Below are positions 60,127 through 64,000 of a stretch of 64,000 bases of DNA, in pieces; position 1 is the first letter of the stretch, and each line of letters starts with the position of its first letter. The notes beneath the pieces are model-generated. The model was not told where the DNA came from. It was given only the letters and a program-made list of their open reading frames with translations, and ran no database searches. The position numbers were made by a program, and so were the translations under genes. The stretch is from Cylindrospermum stagnale PCC 7417. Lineage in GTDB: Bacteria; Cyanobacteriota; Cyanobacteriia; Cyanobacteriales; Nostocaceae. Location of the stretch: NCBI RefSeq assembly GCF_000317535.1, contig NC_019757.1:6165501-6229500 (forward strand). Reading direction: 5' to 3'.

Positions 60127-61434
60127 CTCAGGAACTATCGGCACGCCATCTCTGAGATTCAGCAGCCCTGAGACAATAATTTTCTCGTCTGGCTGTAATC
60201 CTTCGATAACTTGGTAATTATTACCTGTGATCCCACCTAATTTCACCCGCTTTTGCCGCGCCACAAGTTGAGAAACACCTTGAGGAGATTTTTCTGTTTG
60301 CGTTACATAGGCAAAAGTTTCCCCAGCTATGCGAGACACTGCTGTTGTGGGAATTAAAGCTCCAGAACGCTGACTCCAAATCACTCTAGCCTTCACCAAT
60401 TGATCAGCCCGCAACTCACCTTGAGAATTGTTATAGAGTGCTTTGAGCAATATTGATTGTGTACCATCGGCAACGTTAGGAGAAATGAAAGATACTTCAC
60501 TCGTACCCAGCCTCTTACCTTGAGCGTTGATCACTTCAACCGGTAATCCCTTACGCAATTGGGGGCCCCGCTCCAGCGGTACAGAGATATTGACTTCTAA
60601 AGGTCTATTTTGAGTAACAGTAGCTAATTTTGTGGCATTATTCACGAAATCACCTACTTTGACCGGGATATCGGCGACTGTGCCACTAAAGGGAGCCGTA
60701 ATTTTGTAGTACTGGAGCTGGACTTGTTGTTCCCTACTATTGGCATCCGCTTGCTGCAAGGATCTTTCTACCTGGGATATAGTAGCTTTCTGTGCTTGAA
60801 TCTTGGCATCAATTGCACCGAGATTAGCCCTAGCTGTAGCCAGCCTGTTAGCATACTGATCCTTAGTTTGTCGAGATACAGCTCCTTGGTCAGCCAGGTC
60901 AGAATACCTTTTGTAGTCCTGCTGGTTCAATTGGACATCAGCAACGTTAGATAGCCGATCAGCTTGCAGAGATTTTAATGTAGCGCGGGCATTCTCTAGT
61001 TGCGCTACAGCCGCCTGACCAGCAGCATTGATCCCACTGACCGCTGCTTGTTGCTGTCTAGAGTCGATTTGGATAATTGCTGATCCTAATCCGACTGTAT
61101 CTCCTGACCTAACAAATATTTGGCTGACTTGACCCTCAATTCTTGGCTTGAGTTCGACCGAACGCCGGGACTCTAGCTTGGCAATGAACTCTGAACTATC
61201 CTCAATTGTGCCTGTTTCCACTGTCGATAGTTTTACTCTGACTCCTGGCGGTTGAGCATTTACAGCGGCTGAATTACTAGGAGTGAGCAAACGCCAAGCT
61301 ATACCTGCTCCCCCCCCGACTAATAGTAGTGCTGCTAACAATAACCAAAGCCACCGCCGTGATTGGGGAGGTGGCTCAAATAAGGGCTGTGGAAGATCGT
61401 TGCCAAAATCCGTGTGCGGTTCAGGGGATGTCAT
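60124..61434 (-). CDS. RND periplasmic adaptor (membrane fusion protein)
   Basis: The 436-aa adaptor has an N-terminal membrane anchor (WLWLLLAALLLVGGGAGIAW, residues 28-47), a lipoyl/barrel-sandwich domain (FIAKLESRRSVELKPRIEGQ, then VSQIFVRSGDTVGLGSAIIQ), a coiled-coil hairpin (residues 120-220) and beta-barrel segments (YYKITAPFSGTVADIPVKVG). This is the AcrA/MexA family. It precedes and is co-directional with the RND pump, forming an efflux operon. The last codon runs into STRR repeats. Confidence 0.93.
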   Translation of the reverse strand: MTSPEPHTDFGNDLPQPLFEPPPQSRRWLWLLLAALLLVGGGAGIAWRLLTPSNSAAVNAQPPGVRVKLSTVETGTIEDSSEFIAKLESRRSVELKPRIEGQVSQIFVRSGDTVGLGSAIIQIDSRQQQAAVSGINAAGQAAVAQLENARATLKSLQADRLSNVADVQLNQQDYKRYSDLADQGAVSRQTKDQYANRLATARANLGAIDAKIQAQKATISQVERSLQQADANSREQQVQLQYYKITAPFSGTVADIPVKVGDFVNNATKLATVTQNRPLEVNISVPLERGPQLRKGLPVEVINAQGKRLGTSEVSFISPNVADGTQSILLKALYNNSQGELRADQLVKARVIWSQRSGALIPTTAVSRIAGETFAYVTQTEKSPQGVSQLVARQKRVKLGGITGNNYQVIEGLQPDEKIIVSGLLNLRDGVPIVPE

Positions 61435-62132
61435 AGCTTACTAAGAACCTAATGAATAATTTTACTAAAACTCAATCGAGATTTTATCTGTTGATAATTA
61501 AATTACTAATTAAGTATGAGACATTAGAGCAAATTTTGTGTTAGCTAATATAAATATACTACTTTTATGGGTCTTGAAAATCTATCAAAAGGTGAATGAT
61601 ATTTAGCAAGCTGCCGAAAGTTTTCGCTGCTCCTTAAAGAAGTCGATAGACAAAACACCAGAACCGATGAGTTGCGCCTGGAAAATAGTAACCTTGAGAC
61701 ACTGAAAATATTGACCATGAAAGACTTATATCATTATTTCACAACTTAAATCTAACCGCCATATCAAGCCCATGTGACTGTTCTTTGTTCAGTGCCTAAA
61801 GCCAAAATTGCACGATTCAACAACGATTTAGTCCGGCTATAAAACCAAGTTTACAGATAAAAATATCCAAATTTATATTCATTTTTTGCTGAAAATGTTT
61901 TAATATTGCTACTTTCGAGAAATATGTATATATAGTATATAATATGACGTCCTCGAAGATTCGATACAGGGGAGACTTTGTCTTCAGTTGACCGATTTTC
62001 CTAAATTTTGAGGCAATGCTTCCAATGATCTGCCGGCATAGCGATTGCCTCAGACAGGAGCGCTCCCTCGACCTGCCTCCGGTGGGTACACCGTGCCATT
62101 ACACACAGTACCCAGTCTCCAGAGATGGCATT
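61435..62132. other. Spacer between the efflux operon and the LysR gene
   Basis: No gene seen. AT-rich with a run of tatata near 61926-61943. It should hold the efflux operon promoter (leftward). No palindromic operator was recognised. A GC-rich segment at 62040-62110 (gacctgcctccggtgggtacaccgtg) is different in composition. Confidence 0.5.
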
Positions 62133-63065
62133 TTACAGACAGGTTGATAGCATTTGTTCAAAGACTTTGGAAAGAGCAGTTTGAAAACGCTGTCGGTGCT
62201 TGAGCTTGAAAAAGGGTCGAAATATTTCTGCGTTCACTCCAGTTCCTTCTCTGTTATCAATAACTTGAATCGTTTGCAGAGTTCCCAGCCGTAGTTCTTT
62301 TTTGACCATCAACTCAGAAATTCCCGTTGCACCGACACCGCTTTCCACAGCTGCCTTTGCCATCTCTCCACTGTTGAACACTAAAATTACATTTAATTCG
62401 CCAAGATTGATGCCCCAATTTAGCAAGGCTTCCTCAAATCTTTGCTGTGTTCCCGAGCCAGACTCTCGCATCACCCAAGGGGTTTGAGTCAGTTCTGTGA
62501 GGTAAATTTTTTGCTGTTCAAACCAAGGGTGAGTTTGGCCAACCACAACTTGTAAGCGATCGCTCCCCACAATTTCATACTCCAGAGTATTCCGTAACGC
62601 AGGTTTCACCTCTCCTTCCACCAAACCCAAATCAAATTCTCCCGTCGCTGTACCTAGACATATCTCTTCTGTATTGGCAAGAGTACAGTTAATCTGAATC
62701 CCTGGATATTGGCTTTTAAACTTACTAATCTTGCTGGGAAGCCAGTAATTACCAATCGTCAGACTCGAACCTAATTTCAATTCACCCCGTTGCAGATTGT
62801 TCAATTCTCGCAATCCCCGTTCTGTCAAGGTGACTTGGTCGAGAATTTTCTGTGCTTCTACTTGTAGTAACTTACCCGCCTCAGCAATCTCAATATGGCG
62901 ACCAATCCGATGGAACAACTTGACACCGTATTCCTGCTCAAGGCTGTGGATCGCCGCACTGACCGCAGGTTGAGTAATATAAAGCTCCTCTGCCGCACGG
63001 GTAAAGTGTAAGTGTTCTGCCACAGCTATAAAGATGCGTAGCTGATCTAGCGTCATTCCTGCCAT
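62133..63065 (-). CDS. LysR-family transcriptional regulator
   Basis: The 310-aa protein begins MAGMTLDQLRIFIAVAEHLH with the winged-HTH (FTRAAEELYITQPAVSAAIH then SLEQEYGVKLFHRIGR) followed by a periplasmic-binding-type effector domain. It is divergent from the CadD-like gene, with about 200 bases between them, so regulation of that transporter is likely, in the usual LysR way. The effector is not known. Start could also be residue 4 (MTLDQL). Confidence 0.9.
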   Translation of the reverse strand: MAGMTLDQLRIFIAVAEHLHFTRAAEELYITQPAVSAAIHSLEQEYGVKLFHRIGRHIEIAEAGKLLQVEAQKILDQVTLTERGLRELNNLQRGELKLGSSLTIGNYWLPSKISKFKSQYPGIQINCTLANTEEICLGTATGEFDLGLVEGEVKPALRNTLEYEIVGSDRLQVVVGQTHPWFEQQKIYLTELTQTPWVMRESGSGTQQRFEEALLNWGINLGELNVILVFNSGEMAKAAVESGVGATGISELMVKKELRLGTLQTIQVIDNREGTGVNAEIFRPFFKLKHRQRFQTALSKVFEQMLSTCL

Positions 63066-63263
63066 TTTGCACTATCCCTCAAACTTTGGTCACATTTTCA
63101 TCACTTCTGTTTATCATTTTGACAAATAAAAGCATTTGATTCTATCGGTTAAGAAGATTACAGTATAAATCAAGCCTTTGGTACTGGGCTAAACAAGTTA
63201 AGGCAAACTTCGCTTCCAGTCAGAACTGAGAAGGACAAAACTCAATCATTGTGAGCAACGATC

Positions 63264-63935
63264 ATGAATTGGTTAATTAGTACATCAGTTATTGGCATTT
63301 CCGCTGCTTTTGCCACCACCTTTGACGACAATTTATACTTGACCGCCTTTTTCGGAAAAGTTAATCGCACCTTTCGTCCCAAGCATATTGTTCTTGGTGA
63401 ATTTCTGGGATTCACGGCATTAGTGTGTGCTAGTCTCCCTGGTTTCTTCGGCGGACAAATCCTTCCAGAAGCCTGGATTGGATTACTAGGCTTTCTTCCA
63501 ATCACTATTGGTATCAGTCATCTAGTGAAACGGGAAGTGGAAGAAGAGGCAGTACAAGCTGTATCAATTAACTTACCCTCTCATGGCAAAACTCAGCATC
63601 ACAATAAATCACTCTGGGGCACTCTACGTGATCCTCAAACCTACCGCGTTTCCGCAGTGACGATTGCCAATGGAGGAAACAACATTGGGATTTACGTGCC
63701 GTTGTTTGCCAGTAGCAATCTCCCAAGTTTGGGTGTAATTTTGTCTGTTTGCTACGCGACTATTGGGTTATGGTGCTTCCTCTCTTACAACATGACGCGC
63801 AATCCTCTTATGGCTCCCCTTCTAGCTCGCTATGGTCGAAAAATCTGCCCGGTTGTGTTGATTTACTTAGGATTTTCCATCCTGATTAAAAGTGGAAGTT
63901 TTCAACTTTTACCCGGTTTGAGCAATGCTTTTTAA
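63264..63935 (+). CDS. CadD-like cadmium resistance transporter family protein
   Basis: The 223-residue membrane protein has about five or six helices and the CadD-family features: TTFDDNLYLTAFFG near residue 20 (acidic pair in the first helix), the FTALVCASLPGFFG segment and RVSAVTIANGGNNIGIYVPL. The family exports cadmium or other cations or small molecules. It is divergent from the LysR gene. The gene ends 65 bases before the window edge; nothing else is visible there. Confidence 0.85.
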   Translation: MNWLISTSVIGISAAFATTFDDNLYLTAFFGKVNRTFRPKHIVLGEFLGFTALVCASLPGFFGGQILPEAWIGLLGFLPITIGISHLVKREVEEEAVQAVSINLPSHGKTQHHNKSLWGTLRDPQTYRVSAVTIANGGNNIGIYVPLFASSNLPSLGVILSVCYATIGLWCFLSYNMTRNPLMAPLLARYGRKICPVVLIYLGFSILIKSGSFQLLPGLSNAF

Positions 63936-64000
63936 GCAGTAAAGCCGCTGATTGCACTATTGTTAAAAATTATTGGCGAAATGTAAAGCACTATTTTCAA

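Overview
The window comes from a chromosome of a filamentous, heterocyst-forming cyanobacterium of the Nostoc/Anabaena type. The evidence is frequent HIP1 octamers (GCGATCGC), heptamer STRR arrays, many small dispersed palindromic repeats, and a nitrogen-fixation gene neighbourhood built around cnfR/patB, fdxB and a second cytochrome oxidase operon. No tRNA, rRNA, CRISPR array, intact transposase or plasmid/phage replication gene was recognised. Layout: 1-7.6 kb holds a truncated methyltransferase, a luciferase-like oxidoreductase operon, small orphan genes, cysteine synthase and a DUF559 gene carrying a mobile-repeat insertion. 7.9-11.6 kb is a candidate immunity/cell-death locus: a nine-TPR NB-ARC (NLR-like) protein whose N-terminus shares a short amyloid-like motif with the C-terminus of a small helical protein, with a hicA/hicB toxin-antitoxin pair between them. 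11.9-20.8 kb is the diazotrophy block: nitrogenase-associated ArsC-like protein, cupin, a helical protein, coxC-coxA-coxB, fdxB and, divergently, cnfR/patB. In heterocysts such genes jointly supply micro-oxic respiration, electron carriers and activation of nif genes. 20.9-31 kb has housekeeping and signalling genes (sucrase/ferredoxin-like, Mut7-C, ROK kinase, diguanylate cyclase, RCK/TrkA protein) plus an AT-rich membrane-protein/NERD-nuclease pair. 31-37.3 kb holds secreted proteins, a sensor-less NB-ARC protein and a di-haem peroxidase, and is bracketed by one gene and a fragment of its paralogue. 37.3-44.6 kb is the most unusual system: a leftward RiPP locus with a papain-like protease, a 527-residue precursor carrying six near-identical S/C-rich cores, an APH-like kinase, a HopA1-like protein and a LanC-like cyclase. 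This is a split kinase/lyase/cyclase lanthipeptide-type machinery with a polyprotein substrate. 45-50.5 kb has a CNB/degenerate sigma54-activator/NosR-like fusion, a transaldolase-family protein, a 30-residue membrane peptide and an about 1.2-kb array of three structured RNA units, each ending in a Rho-independent terminator. 50.5-64 kb contains a KAP-type P-loop ATPase, an MFS transporter, rubrerythrin, two decayed oxidoreductase genes around an exported WD40 protein, an RND efflux pump with its adaptor, and a LysR regulator divergent from a CadD-like transporter. Repeats are a theme throughout: STRR heptamers reach the stop codons of at least four genes, an 83-bp tandem array incorporates the 3' end of a neighbouring gene, and small repeats sit in frame inside two coding regions. 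All family assignments are by reading motifs; no database search was possible.
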